DNA from: Delphinus delphis
Taxonomy: Eukaryota; Chordata; Mammalia; Artiodactyla; Delphinidae
DNA length: 64,000 nucleotides
Reading direction: 5' to 3'
Assembly: GCF_949987515.2 (NCBI RefSeq)
Contig: NC_082695.1
Location: 85,893,604-85,957,603, forward strand
Shown: piece after piece, positions 11,801-23,629 of the stretch
Layout: each line of letters opens with the position of its first letter
Position numbering within the stretch: position 1 is the stretch's first letter
Notes under the pieces: model-generated
Database searches by the model: none
What the model saw: the letters and a program-made list of their open reading frames with translations, nothing else
What the model was told of the DNA's origin: nothing
Program-made: the position numbers and the translations under genes

Positions 11801-13035
11801 TTGATCTGAATTTTATTTCATCCTCTGGATAATACCGAGTTAGAAACTCCCTGGAAGTCTAACATAATATAATTAGATGGGCAACATATCATGTATCCAG
11901 TCTTGTAAGAAGAAAATAGAAAGATTTTTTAGCTTTTTTTTTTGGTCTGATTTTTAAACGCTTGGGTGTGTCAAGAAGTGGAATTTAAGTAAGTACTAGA
12001 AACTTCTGAACACTGCTGTCCTTCACCTTGTCAATTACTTTAGGGTGGTGGGGGATGGTAGGAACGTGTCTGTTTGATTTTGTCCTTTGTCTTTCTCCCT
12101 GATTTTCTGAGTTTCCCAGTTATTCAACTAAGAACAAGTTGCTGTTCATACAGATGCAGTGCCATGATTTCTGACTTGCTGGCTGTCGTTCCCGTTAATA
12201 CCAACTAGGCTGTCAGATTGTCACTACTGTTTGCTGTTTCGATTTGTTCTATACAAGGAACTGGGTTCGTGAAGAAGATGGGGGAGAAATAAAAACCCTG
12301 CTTTTCTCTTGGAAGTACACAGGGGTTATGCAAAGGCGTCAGGGAAAAAAAGCACATACACCACTCTTATCCTCAAAAATTAATTGCCAAGCACACAACT
12401 TGGAGATTTTTTGTAAGCGGAACAAGCACTCCTCTTGGAGCTTGAAATCTGGTGGAGTTCAGATCAGCTCTCGGGAATATTTCCATCCACATTCTCAAGT
12501 TGCTTCATCTGACAGAGCCGAAAGCACAGTTCTCCAAATGAAGAATAAGGTTGCGTTTCTCCGAGCACACTGCCTTGCATGGCCGTCTTCCAGCACCTGA
12601 GGGTAGCATCCTGGCAGGCGGCTCAGGGTCCCACGTGCCTCTCGCCCCAGAGAAGACCTGGTCCTCTCAGAGCAGTGGAGTGTCTAGTGGGGGCTAATTG
12701 CAGTGCCATGTTCCTTCCAGTTTCGGGCAGAATTTCAGTCTGTGCCTTTAAAGAACTACATCCTCTGTTGAGAGCCTGGCACAATAATTGTCATCCAACA
12801 CTCCTCCCACCCAATGCCAATGTCTCTCCAGTTCTGATCTCGTTTCCCTGCTCAGCCAATGTTCCCCCTTGGTACCCAGTTCCCACACAGAGCGGAAGTG
12901 GCCCTGCTCATAGGCAGATGGGTTTGTGAAGGGCCCAGACTCCTGGTGTTGATTGAAGTTGACAAGGAAGCCGGGCTCTGGACCCTGTTCTCTGTCTCAG
13001 AGCTTCCCGCTCTGAGGAAGGAGAGGCTCCCTCCC
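11801..13035. other. Unclassified stretch, moderate GC in second half
   Basis: 12240-12930 contains two overlapping plus-strand open frames of about 117 codons (12244-12600 and 12579-12929). Neither has a recognisable domain or codon pattern. No repeat recognised. Considered chance. Confidence 0.4.
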
Positions 13036-13039
13036 TCAC

Positions 13040-13230
13040 GCGCCTCCCTCCAGACAGAGCCGACCCTCCTGTCTGGGGAGTTTCTTGCCTTTTGGGAGGT
13101 CTGAGGTCTTCTGCCAGCGTTCAGTAGGTGTTCTGTAGGAGCTGTTCCACGTGTAGATGTATTTCCGGTGTATCTGTGGGGAGGAAGGTGATCTCCGCGT
13201 CTTACTCTTCCGCCATCTTGCCCCCGCGTT
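13040..13230. repeat. Cetartiodactyl LINE-like fragment
   Basis: The segment 'tctgaggtcttctgccagcg' to 'cttccgccatcttg' is a phrase I associate with dispersed cetartiodactyl L1-type repeats, but I cannot fix its family or position within an element. It includes a BsgI-like run of motifs and is free of long open frames. Confidence 0.4.
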
Positions 13231-14559
13231 CCATTATATATTCCCCCTCCTGTCTGAATGGACAGCTACTCTCTTGCTCTCTGCTCCGGCCCATCCCCTG
13301 GTGTCTTATATAGTTCCTGCCCTCCTTTGAGAAAGGAATCTTAGACATTTTCTTTGTGTCTTTGTCTCAGCTCTGGGGGAAGAAAAGAAGAACTTCACCC
13401 ACAGAAAGCCTTTCACCAGCACCCTTTAAAGACTCACACACCCCGTGCTTGAAACTTCTTGGTGAGAGACCCCTACTCAGGGGGGCCCTTCCATGGGGGA
13501 GAGCCTTTCCTCCTGGGAGCATGAGACCTGCTAAGGGTGGACCATAAAAGACTCCTATCATGTGTTCTTTAGCGCCTCTCGACTCCGGGCTAAACATCTT
13601 CATGTCTAAATCTCTCTATTCGTCTCACCAGCATCATAAATATTCATTTCTGTCTGACAAGATCCTTTGTAAAATGAGATTTCTAGATTGAACACAATGT
13701 TCTAAGGTGATCAGCTCAGCCTAAGGAAGCATGCTGAATTTCCTTCCTATGATCTTTTTACTCTATCCCATTTATGCAATCTAAATTACAGTTGGCTTTC
13801 CCTCTTTTTCACCAGCTATAGTGTAGCAGTGGATTACATATTCTTTGTTGTCAACTAAGATACACCAAATAACTACGAGTAAAGCAAACGATTGGGTCAT
13901 TCAGATGTTTGGCATCAAATATCATATATTTAAATCTTATAGATGTTTCGAACTAATTTTCCATTTGAATCAGAAATTTAGTCATGTTAGGTTCACCAAT
14001 AGTTTGCAATAATTTGAAAGAGGAAAAATTTAAATGCTGGCTTCTAAAAGCAATTGAATATGTAGTGAATTAGAAATTAAGCTTATACTCTAAAAATAAA
14101 AAATAGTAATTGAGCGAAGCAATGCAACTTCCATATTTTCTAGAACAGAAGTCAACTTTTCTGTCGTAACTTGTACGACCAATCATGTGACAAGTGCCTT
14201 TGCAGGAAAATGATGATTTCTGCAATTCAGGGGACGCTTGTAGTAAACACCACCGTTCTCCTAGCCCCTCAAGGAAGGAAATCGGAATAACAGTGAGCAA
14301 GCTATTGCAAATGTCATTTAAGATAGTTTACAGACTTAAATGTTTGAGGAATAAAAATGCAACTTGTAGAAGAAAGCACAAAAGAATATTTTCATTACTT
14401 TGAGGTAGGGAACAAAATCTCTTATAATACAAAAATCATTAACTATTAAAAATATTGATAAATTGCACTTCACTGACATTGTTCTGTTTAACAAAAGACA
14501 CCAGTATTAGACTCAGAAGTCAAGCCTCACACCGGGGGAATGTATTTGTAATACATCAA
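13231..14559. other. Unclassified noncoding stretch
   Basis: No repeat family recognised. Complementary open frames at 13356-13603 on both strands reflect GC-rich sequence rather than a gene. Confidence 0.4.
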
Positions 14560-15120
14560 TTCAACAAAGGCGCTTCACGATAACAATATCTCAGTGAGCC
14601 TACAAGAAGGCATTCACCACCATTTGTCATCTTGAAAATGCAAATTAAAGCCGCAATGAGATGCTTCTATGCTGCCAAGTGTTAGTGAGTATGTGGAACA
14701 AGTGGGGCTCTCGTATGTTTCTGATGTGGGTACATAAGGCTACAAAATCTTTGGAAAACTGTTAGGCAGTACAAACTAAAACTAAATGTGCCTACACTCT
14801 GACCCAGCAAGTCCACTCCTGAGTACATAGCCAAGACATGCCTAAGAGTCTTCCCAACAGCTCTGTTCATAGAAATTAGAAAATAACAGCAAGCGGAAGT
14901 TCTAACAACTGAAGAAGAGATAAATAAGTCATGATATATTTATACAAGGAAATACTACACAACAATTTAAAAAAACTACTGCTATCTGCAATAGCACAGG
15001 TGAGTATCACAGACTCGAGTTCCGTAGATATGAAAGCGTATAAACTGTATGAGGTCATTTATATGGGGTTTAGTAACGGACAAAACCACCCTATGGCATT
15101 AGAAATCTGAATTGTGGTTC
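14560..15120 (+). repeat. L1 3' end, part before SINE insertion
   Basis: Decayed ORF2 C-terminal and 3' region of an L1 on the plus strand: 'tctgacccagcaagtccactcctgag' type block near 14800, 'aacagctctgttcatagaaatt' near 14857, and 'atttatacaaggaaatactacacaac' type sequence near 14938. The same element resumes after the CHR-1 SINE at 15481. Confidence 0.8.
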
Positions 15121-15139
15121 TCTCTGTGTGCTATTTGAT

Positions 15140-15186
<47 letters not shown>

Positions 15187-15495
15187 TTTTTGGCTGCGTT
15201 GGGTCTTCGTTGCTGCGCGTGGGCTTTCTCCAGTCGTGGCAGGCAGGGGCTACTCTTCCTTGCGGTGTGCGGGCTTCTCACTGTCGTGGTTTCTCTTTGT
15301 TGTGGAGCATGGGGCTCTAGGTGCGCAGGCTTCAGTAGTTGTGGCACACGGGCTCAGTAGCTGTGGCGCATGGACTTAGTTGCTCTGCGGCATGTGGGAT
15401 CTTCCTGGACCAAGGATCGAACCCGTGTCCCCTGCACTGGCAGGCAGATTCTTAACAACTGCACCACCAGGAAGGTCCCCTCTCTGGGTGCTATT
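15121..15495 (-). mobile_element. CHR-1-type SINE inserted in L1, with duplication
   Basis: Minus-strand SINE: the plus strand starts with an (ATTT)n tail (15137-15190), then 'ggctgcgttgggtcttcgttgc', and ends in 'gcaccaccaggaaggtccc', the complement of the SINE head. The flanking duplications 'tctctgtgtgctatt' (15121-15135) and 'tctctgggtgctatt' (15481-15495) differ at one base. It interrupts an older L1, which gives a relative age. Confidence 0.93.
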
Positions 15496-15660
15496 GACTG
15501 AGAAAGGGGAATTCTCTGGTGCTGGAATGTTCTATACCTTAATATCAATGGGGTTACAGAGATGTATGTATATATTAATAAAGTTCATCAAATTGTACAT
15601 TTAAATTAGCACACCTTGCTGTATTATGTCATATTCTAATAAAGAAGGAAAAAGAATGGA
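15496..15660 (+). repeat. L1 3' end, continuation after SINE
   Basis: Continues the L1 cut by the CHR-1 SINE: 'ctggtgctggaatgttctatacc', then 'aaattgtacatttaaa' near 15591 and an A-rich end near 15645. This is the usual tail of mid-age L1 copies. Confidence 0.7.
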
Positions 15661-15987
15661 TTATGGATGAATACAGGTGGGTCGTGAGACTTACCCAGTT
15701 CTCCTTTCACTTTAGAAACCTGGAACCCTAAGAACAAGAGAGATGTGGATAAACTATAAAATCATTACGTTTTGTTGAAACCATCACAGAGGTTATGTCA
15801 CAAGGAAAACAAGTAGCCTTAAACCAAAGTAAAGATAGTCGTTCCCCCAGCCCCTCACAGGGAGGGGCGGCAGGAGGGCAGACGTGTGTGTGCTCGCCCA
15901 TCACCTGTGGCAGAGGCAAGGAACAGGAGATTCCAGGCACCACACAAGCAGGTAAGAAGAACTCGCTTAAAAATCTAAAGCACTTCA

Positions 15988-16200
15988 GGGCTTCCCTGGT
16001 GGCGCAGTGGTTGAGAGTCCGCCTGCCGATGCAGCGGACATGGGTTCGTGCCCCGGTCTGAGAACATCCCACATGCCGCAGAGCTGCTGGGCCCGTGAGC
16101 CATGGCCGCTGGGCCTGTGCATCCGGAGCCTGTGCTCCGCAACGGGAGAGTCCACGGCAGTGAAAAGCCTGCGTACCGCAAAAAAAAGAAAAAGAACTTA
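15988..16200 (+). mobile_element. CHR-2-type SINE
   Basis: Head 'gggcttccctggtggcgcag' at 15988, B-box-like 'gggttcgtgcccc', CHR-2 body 'gagccatggccgctgggcc', and an interrupted A-rich tail (16179-16197). A flanking duplication is only weakly visible ('tctaaagcactt' before, 'cttaaaggcatct' after). Noncoding. Confidence 0.92.
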
Positions 16201-16660
16201 AAGGCATCTATTCTTGTTCTGTATACCTGCATAACAGGAAGGACTAAGAACTTGTCGATGTCGTGCTTTAGGGTCAAGCTCAGGGGGCACAGAGCTGGAC
16301 GGAGTGGAGCCTGGATCCCAAGGGACGTGAAAGACACCCACTATAGTATCCTTCGTTGAAAAGAGCATTTCACTTTGATGTGTCAAAATTTCTCTCTCTT
16401 ACCCCTCATGGCTTATGTTTTGGGAGTCCTAAGAAATCCTCGGTCTAAACGCGTTGTGGGATCACTGTACATCAGTTTTTCAGAGATCTGAGGTTTAATT
16501 CTACTTTCCCTTGGATACCTTTCAGTAAGTCACAGGGCTTTGACAGGAATGCCTTTAAGGGATAAATCGATTCCGTAAATCTAATTATTCCAATTAAGAA
16601 TCTTTTGTGAACAAGAGAAATGTAAAACTAGTTGAAGCCATAGGAGAAAGAATGGCCCTG
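16201..16660. other. Unclassified noncoding stretch
   Basis: No repeat or exon recognised between the CHR-2 SINE and the MIR. Confidence 0.35.
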
Positions 16661-16880
16661 ATAGTAGCATGATGGTTAAAAGAACCACCTTTTGAGGCCA
16701 GCCTGCTTATGTATAAATTCTAGTCTAATGGTTAGCTATGTGATCTAGGATAAATTACTTATCTTTTCTGTGTCTTGGTTTTCTTGTTTGTTTGTTTTTC
16801 CTCTGTAAGACAGGGTTAATGACAGCCCTTCATGAGTTAATACATGTACACTTCTTAGAACAGTACTGACATGTATTGAG
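16661..16880 (+). repeat. MIR SINE
   Basis: Reads along the MIR consensus: 'tagcatgatggttaaaagaacc', 'ttagctatgtgatctaggataaattacttatc', 'tctgtaagacagggttaatgac' and 'gagttaatacatgtacacttcttagaacagtac' equivalents in order. Interrupted by a TTTG-rich expansion near 16785. Confidence 0.8.
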
Positions 16881-17224
16881 TGCCTTAAAGGTACTTTCCA
16901 TAAAGTGAAATATGGCATACCTTTAAACAACTAATGACATGTAGGAACAGAAATCAATTTGACCTTGATGTTTTAAACATTCTCTTTCAAGGGGCACAGA
17001 TTTCATGAAATAGGTTCACATTTTTTTCCCACCAGTCCAAACTATTTGGTTTTGAAATAAACAAAATAATACAGTCCTAACTGTGAGGTTTGTTATTGTC
17101 TTTTTAATTTTTTAAAAGAATTCATGGACAGATCGGAAGAATGTAAATATTATAATAACGTAATAAAAATGTAATGGGACAGTCCACCAGCTTTGGAGGT
17201 GAAGAAATTAAAGGCAGCTTGGAC

Positions 17225-17312
17225 TTGCTGGGTCCTACCTCCAAATACTCACATTGGGGGTTAGGGATTCAACGTATGAATTTTGAGGGGACACAAATGT
17301 TCAGTCTATGCA
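17225..17312 (-). repeat. Fragment of MaLR-type LTR
   Basis: 'tcacattgggggttagggattcaa' followed by 'tatgaattttgaggggacacaaa' and 'ttcagtctatg' matches the complement of the 5' end of an MLT1-type solo LTR. Only about 90 bp remain. Confidence 0.6.
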
Positions 17313-20300
17313 GCATCTAATTTAAATTATGGTGTTAACCACCAAAATAACTAAAGATGATATTTTTTGAACGGGAATTGGAAATAGAAAATGAGATGCT
17401 TATTTTTTAATTACTTAATGTATTGTTGGAATTATTTTTTACTAGGTACATATATTACTTTCAAAACAAAAAGAAACATAATTTAAGAGAGGCACCCCAA
17501 ATACTGGTTGCAAAGTAATGTCCTTATTCTGGGGTTATTTTTCTGGATTGAAGGGAAGAGAAGGCAGGAACATTGCTGAAATCATTGTCAAAAGACTTGG
17601 GAAATGAATTAAAAGAGAAAAAAATCTTCATGAATTTTCATAGGGAAATATAGTTTTAAATGTTGTTTTCTTTTGTTTTTAAGAACACATTTTCCTCTTA
17701 AAGTTTTTAATCACTAAGTCTTTACAAAGGAAAGGAAATATGAATCTTGCCATAATTGAGATATAAGAAAACTTCTAACACAGAGGCATTTTTTTTTTTT
17801 GATTCCTAAGAGGAAAATCTGAGTTATTTAGAATGAGAAACTGAATAACAATTATGTGTGCATAGCTTTAAAAATAATTTGTTGGTGGCTGTTAACAGTT
17901 TAAACCAGTAACTTCTTACTTCTTTGTATGGTAACTAGCTTTTTTGATTTCCAAATTGCAAGGACAACTTAGGGTGAAGATCAGGTGTCTGGCTGATATG
18001 AAATAAACAAGACTGTCAAAATGGCAGAAGAATGGCACACACCTGCCCCGGATACTGACACAACGCCTATTTCTGGAAGCATTTGGGCTCCAGGGAGTAC
18101 TCGGAGGATCCAGAGGCTACTTAGTCAACCAGCCAGTTCTGGAGTTAGTTAATTCTGGAATTCATAATTCAATGCACATACAGCTGGTGCTTGAAGCCAG
18201 GAGATCTTTAAACTGTCTCTACTAAGAACTTTTAGTCCCAGCTCTTCTTAGGAAGACAGAAACTCTTCTTTAAAAACAGAAGGAAAAGCAGACCAAGGTT
18301 AAACAGTGTGCTGGGAAGTTAATGGAAATAAATAACAAGAGATAAAATAGCTTGCCTGAAATTTCTCAGGACTGCATGTTCATGGGCGCCCTAGACTCCT
18401 ATTTGGGTCACCGTGCTGAAAATGTCCCTCTATTGTGGTTCCCATGAGTTTCTCCTCTCATTCAGCAAAGTATAGAGCTAAAGAATTTTTTAAAAAACCC
18501 AACTACCATAATTACCGGCTGTTCAAGGTGAGCTATCATTTACCTTAATATTTAGAGGTAGAATCACCTTAAAATTTCCTTCATTTTTAAATCTCATTTT
18601 TAACCAACTGGAAGAGTTATCTCTTCCAACCATTTCTAGCAGCCTACCTAAAAATCTGTCTATTCCACAGTATTTTCTAAATCAATGTTTAGCTAATGAA
18701 GCACAACTGCCACAGGTTTTCACTTTACTGTTTTAATGTGATCTCCATGGCACTGTAGGAGTCTTAAGTTTCCATACGCACATATCCCTGCACTTTCCCT
18801 GTCACAAGAAATATATATTCATTTTAGAGTTGCAGGGGCAATTATAGTAACCAGCTGATGCCTCTAGCAGCTAGTCAGAGTGATAGCCTGAAAATTCTCA
18901 GGAGACCACATCATTGCCTCCAGTGGATGCAAACCCCATGCACAGTGGTCTCCAAGGCAATGACCCCGCCAGGCTGGATGAAGTTTCTAACCAACACATC
19001 ACTTTGTAAAAGCATGCTGAACATCACTTAAGAGGCTAAAGAAGGAAGTTCATAAAATAAGAAGACATCTGTTGCCTCCTATGTCTTGGAGTCTTATATT
19101 GTCAGATTCCCGTGGATAGCTTTTGGTCCACTCAAATTTCTAGAACAGCCAGAAATCTTCCCAGTGAGCTCTTTAGAGTGTGCACGTTCAGAACTTCAAC
19201 AGCCATATTATGAGGTAATAAATATACTACGATGTGGGTCATTTCCTGAAATACCTACGCTTCACATGGTAAAAGACTGCAGCAGCTACAACCAAATCAA
19301 ATTGAAGGGAGAAAAAACCCCCACACATATCATCAAATAACAAACAAGAACTCAAGTGATTCCTTGGTAGAAGAAAAGGACCAGATTGCTGGGATTCCCT
19401 CAGGTTTTATCATGAGTGTCCATTTCCGGTTACACTTTATTGCCTCAAAACATGAATGCATCTGTCTTTGACGGTGCTTATCTTTTCCAGCCATTTCCCA
19501 CTGCATTAGTGACAAAAGCCCATCAGATGGTGTCATTCGATTTCAGCTTTATCACATCGCTATACTTAGAAGGGCGGAACGCAATTGTTTAAAATAAAGT
19601 AAGACAATGATTTTTGCCACCTGAAACCTGCTTTGAAGACTCACGTGAAAATAGAAGGTTGGGATGAGGCAGGTAGATGGAAGAATAAAAACATCTCCAC
19701 TTAAAAACATTTCTGCCTGTTGAAAGAAAAGTACACATAATATAAAAGCACCTGCACAGCACAGTTCCCAAGGTTAAACAGCAATTTGGATAGGCTATTT
19801 CATCTAAAATTTCATTTTAGGGGTTCTTGCCAGGATATTCTAATGAAGCAATCTTCCAAATGAGTTGCCTTACTGGATTCCATGAGGTCCTCCCTATTCA
19901 AACACCAAGACCAGGAAAGCACAAGCTCGATGCCTGGCCCCCGCTGTGTTTGTGGTTCTTCACTCACCTTCCTGCTTACTCAAGTGACGTCTCTGATTCA
20001 CCTCCCATCTATGCCTTACCTGTCCTTCTAGGCAATGCCTTTGAGGCATTTGGCTTTTCTTCCCTGAACCCCAGTGGCTCTTTATAGTTTATAGCTTATG
20101 TGGCTCATACAGCTATTCATGAAATCACAGGCTCACAGAACCATAGAGTTGTGATCAAGTAGGTCAGTCAAGGCTCCTAACGTCAGGAGATGGGCATGCT
20201 ACTGTTCTAGCCATCAGCGTAGGGTCTGTATGATGATGGGCATCGGATGGAACTTTTCCTACCTCCATTTCTAAAGTGGGGCACAGAGTTGCTGTGTTAA

Positions 20301-20369
20301 ATGGGAAAAATGTGAATCCCTCAGTATCTAGCTAAAAGGTCCTCCCAAAACACTCTCCATGATTTTTCC
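17313..20369. other. Long unclassified stretch
   Basis: About 3 kb in which I recognise no repeat family with confidence and no exon. It contains a T run near 17790 and AT-rich sequence to about 18700, then mixed composition. Two short open frames (19086-19340 plus, 19827-20087 plus) lack any recognisable feature. Confidence 0.4.
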
Positions 20370-20602
20370 AAGTCCTCCATCCTCTGTATGATGCTATATG
20401 ATGTAGTATGTACCCAACTCCATTATGGCATGACTATATTCTACCACAGTTTATTATGTATATGCTTCCCCTAGTTGATAGTTAGTGTCTCAAAGATAAG
20501 GATTTGCCTCTATTTACATCTGGGCTATCTCCAAGGGAGGGAAATGCCTAAGAGTAAGCACTTAATAATTTACTAACTTATATACTTGATGAATGAATAA
20601 AT
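20370..20602 (+). repeat. L2 LINE 3' end
   Basis: The end 'taagcacttaataatttac' followed by 'tgatgaatgaataaatg' and the preceding 'gataaggatttgcctc' correspond to the L2 3' terminus. Diverged. Confidence 0.55.
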
Positions 20603-20650
20603 GTTCATTGTAGATCATAAAGCACCACATAAACATAAGGTTTTACTAAA

Positions 20651-21705
20651 TGGCCAAAAAATTCATTCATTTTTTTCCATGAGATGGCTCTAGTAGCGCT
20701 TTGTTGTCATTAACTTCATTTGAAACGATTTTGTTAGATTGTATGTGACAGCTGTCATATCAGCACACATTTTTAAAAAATTATCAAAATTGGTAAATTT
20801 TTGTGTAGCAATTTTAATATTGAAGATGGAAGAAAAAAAGCAACGTTTTTGGCATATTATGCTTTATTATTTCAAGAAAGGTTAAAACGCAACTGAAATG
20901 CAAAAAAAGATTTGTGCAGTGTATGGAGAAGGTGCTGTGACTGATCAAACGTGTCAAAAGTGGTTTGCAAAGTTTCATGCTGGAAATTTCTTGCTGATGA
21001 TTCCCCACGTTCGGGTAGACCAGTTGAAGTTGATAGTGATCAAATCGAGACATTAACTGAGAGCAATCAACGTTATGCCATGCGAGAGATAGCCGACACA
21101 CTCATTTGCACCAGCTTGGTTACGTTCATTGCTTTGATGTTTGGGTTACACATAAGTTAAGCCAAAAATACTTTCTTGACCATATTTCCCCATGCAATTC
21201 TCTACTTAAACATAACGAAAACGTTCCGTTTCTACAACAAATTGTGATAGGCGATGAAAAGTGGATACTGTACAGTAATGCGGAACGGAATAGATCGTGG
21301 GGCAAGCGAAATGAACCACCACCAACCACACCAGAGGCCGGTCTTCATCCAAAGAATGTGATGTTGTGTATATGGTGGGATTGGAAGGGAGTCCTCTATT
21401 ATGAGCTCCTTCTGGAAAAGCGAAAGAATAATTCCAACAAGTACTGCTCCCAATTAGACCAACTGAAAGCAGCACTCAACAAAAAGTGTCTGGAATTAGT
21501 CAACAGAAAACGCATTACCTTCCATCAAGATAACGCAAAACTGCATGTTCCTTTGATGACCAGGCAAAAACTGTTACCGCTTGGCTGGGAAGTTCTGATT
21601 CATCTGCCCTATTCACCAGACATTGCACCTTCGGATTTCCATTTATTTTGGTCTTTACAAAATTCTCTTAGTGGAAAAAAATTCAATTCCCTGGAAGACT
21701 TTACT
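20651..21705 (+). mobile_element. Mariner (Tc1/mariner) transposon, 3' truncated
   Basis: The copy begins at 'tggccaaaaaattcattc', the inner part of the mariner terminal repeat, with a roughly 175-bp 5' leader and then a transposase gene. Similarity to the cetacean/ruminant mariner stops near 21700, inside the transposase gene, so the last part of the gene and the 3' terminal repeat are missing. No intact TA-flanked pair of ends remains, so the copy cannot move. Such mariners are thought to have entered these lineages by horizontal transfer. Confidence 0.9.
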
Positions 21706-21753
21706 TATCATGTAAATTATAATCTTCTTAAACCTAACAATCATGTAATCTAA
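20826..21753 (+). pseudogene. Mariner transposase pseudogene, DD34D domain readable
   Basis: Cut-and-paste transposase of the mariner family, homologous to Hsmar1/SETMAR. The ATG at 20826 opens 'MEEKKQRFWHIM', but a stop follows at 20883-20885. A one-base loss near 20993 shifts the frame at the GRP linker, and about 30 bp appear to be missing near 21103 within the second helix-turn-helix. Downstream, one frame stays open from 21106 to 21753. It contains a degenerate WVPHEL ('WVTHKL') and all three catalytic aspartates: codon 21253 in 'IGDEKW', codon 21529 in 'HQDNA' and codon 21634 in 'APSDFH'. The last two have exactly 34 residues between them. From about 21700 the frame runs into unrelated DNA, so the natural C-terminus is lost. 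The losses are judged against a remembered consensus. Confidence 0.9.
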
Positions 21754-22149
21754 TTCTGTATAACTTGTTGCCATTTCAAAAATGCCCAGTAAATGTCTGA
21801 AAATAACAACAATGAACTTGTTATGGTTATTATTTTGATGATGAAAATTTATTTTGGATGATAATATTTTGGAGATTTTGTCATATTTTCAATATCCACT
21901 GAAACCAGCATATCCTTGTAGACCAGTGCAATACAATTATTGGATTAAAGAATAATGTAAGACTTTCTTTTGGAAAACAGAGGTAAAATTATTAAGCAAA
22001 ATTTGAACTTGTGTTACTGTGGTTTATTGTATTTTGTTTTTAAATAAGTGTCTACATTGTTTTATAAAATGATACATGCACTTAGCCTTATGGAATGGTA
22101 GCTGACTGGATACTCTGAGATCCTGGAGAAATTACAGCAAAGTGATTTT
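21706..22149. other. AT-rich unclassified stretch
   Basis: Sequence between the broken mariner end and the LINE block. No terminal repeat of the mariner is visible here. Confidence 0.35.
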
Positions 22150-23600
22150 TAATCCTTTGAAAAGCTTAGTGGAAAATAGGGAGACATCTTCAAGGAAAAA
22201 TGGAATGAAAAACAAAATTAAAATGATAGAAAACCCTGATCAGTGGGAATTAAACAAATATAAAATCAAGACTTGTTCTAGAGGTAAATGGTGGTATCAG
22301 CTGTTAAAAAACTCTTCTCTGGGACCACAGCAAAGTGGGGGGCAGGGGGATGGAATAAACCTGGAACTCTCACATTAACTCCTGAATCAGGACCCTCCAA
22401 GGGGTTTAATGTGACCCCAGGTTGTTGGCATTTATTGACTCCAAGAAGAAGCAAATACAAATTTCCAGAAAAAATCAACTTCAATTTAGGCCTCAGGTTT
22501 TCACAAGTTACATGCAATAAAACATGAATGCAAAATCTTACCACTGGCGAAAGTCCCCAGAAACAGCAATCAACAGGCCCCTAGAAACTTTGGATATTGG
22601 AGTCATCAGTGGGGAATAGAAAAGTATGAAATCATTATGGAAATAAAAGGTAGAGTTGAAGACAATTTTTAAAAAGGAATCAGAGACAATATATCATATC
22701 CTAGAATTCTTGAAAAAGAATGAAGTGGATTTTTTAGAAATGAAAAATTTAACTACTGAGATTAAAAACCCAGTAGATGATTTAAACAGACACAAATAAT
22801 GCAGAGAATTATTGAATTGGAAGTTGGATGTGAAGAAGTTACCCAGAAAACACCACACCAATCAAAGAAATTGGGCATAGGAAAGAGTTAAGGAAATATG
22901 AGGTGGAATAATGTTAAAATGTAGTCTCAGAGGGAAGAAGAGAGATAATGGAGAAGAGGTATTATTTGAAAAGAAAATGGATGAATATTTTCCAGAAGTG
23001 ATGAAAGGAAGGAATCCACTGATAAAAGAAATGCAATGTACACAAACAGTATAAATTAAAAAAAGAAATCTATGTCAGATACACTGGAATACTAAAAATT
23101 CTCAAAGGAAAAAAAAATCCAGAAATCAGCCAGAGAGAAAAGAGAAATCACTTCCATATGCAAGAACAGAATGAAAGGACATTTCTCAGTAATAACAAAA
23201 TAAATCAGACAGATTTTGAATACTATCTTCAAATTCCTGAGATAAAATAATTGTCCAAACTAGAATTATAAGCCCAAAACGAAATTTCAAGAAAAAGGAA
23301 AGACTCAGAACCATTTAAATTGAACAAAAGAGAGAATCTGCTGCCAACAAACCTACATGAAGTAAAATTTCAAAGGCATCATCAGAGGAAGAGAGGAAAT
23401 GGTCTCAGAAGGAAAACGAGGAGGAGCCATGACTAAAGACATAGGGATACATGTGGGGAAATCTAAAGAAACATTTGTGTACAAAATAAAATTAATGTTT
23501 AATAGTAGGTTTTAAAAAACAGTTCCAAAAGACGTTATTCTTACACGAAGCTAGACTTAGAAGAAACTGTTCTAGCTACTGTATGTTCCAGAAATTTGCA
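22150..23600 (+). repeat. L1/HAL1-type LINE remnant
   Basis: A-rich plus strand with the texture and blocks of L1M/HAL1 ORF1 and 3' part: 'agggagacatcttcaaggaaaaatgg', 'aaaaattctcaaaggaaa' near 23094, 'ccagaaatcagccagagagaaaagag' and 'aattataagcccaaaac'. All frames are broken. I cannot distinguish HAL1 from L1M ORF1 with certainty. Confidence 0.6.
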
Positions 23601-23629
23601 GCATATTGAAGAAGACATTGTTATGAAGT

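Noticed and set aside
15728..16337. Overlapping frames of 88-159 codons on both strands
   Set aside because: They run through the CHR-2 SINE, whose GC-rich body is open in several frames in every copy.
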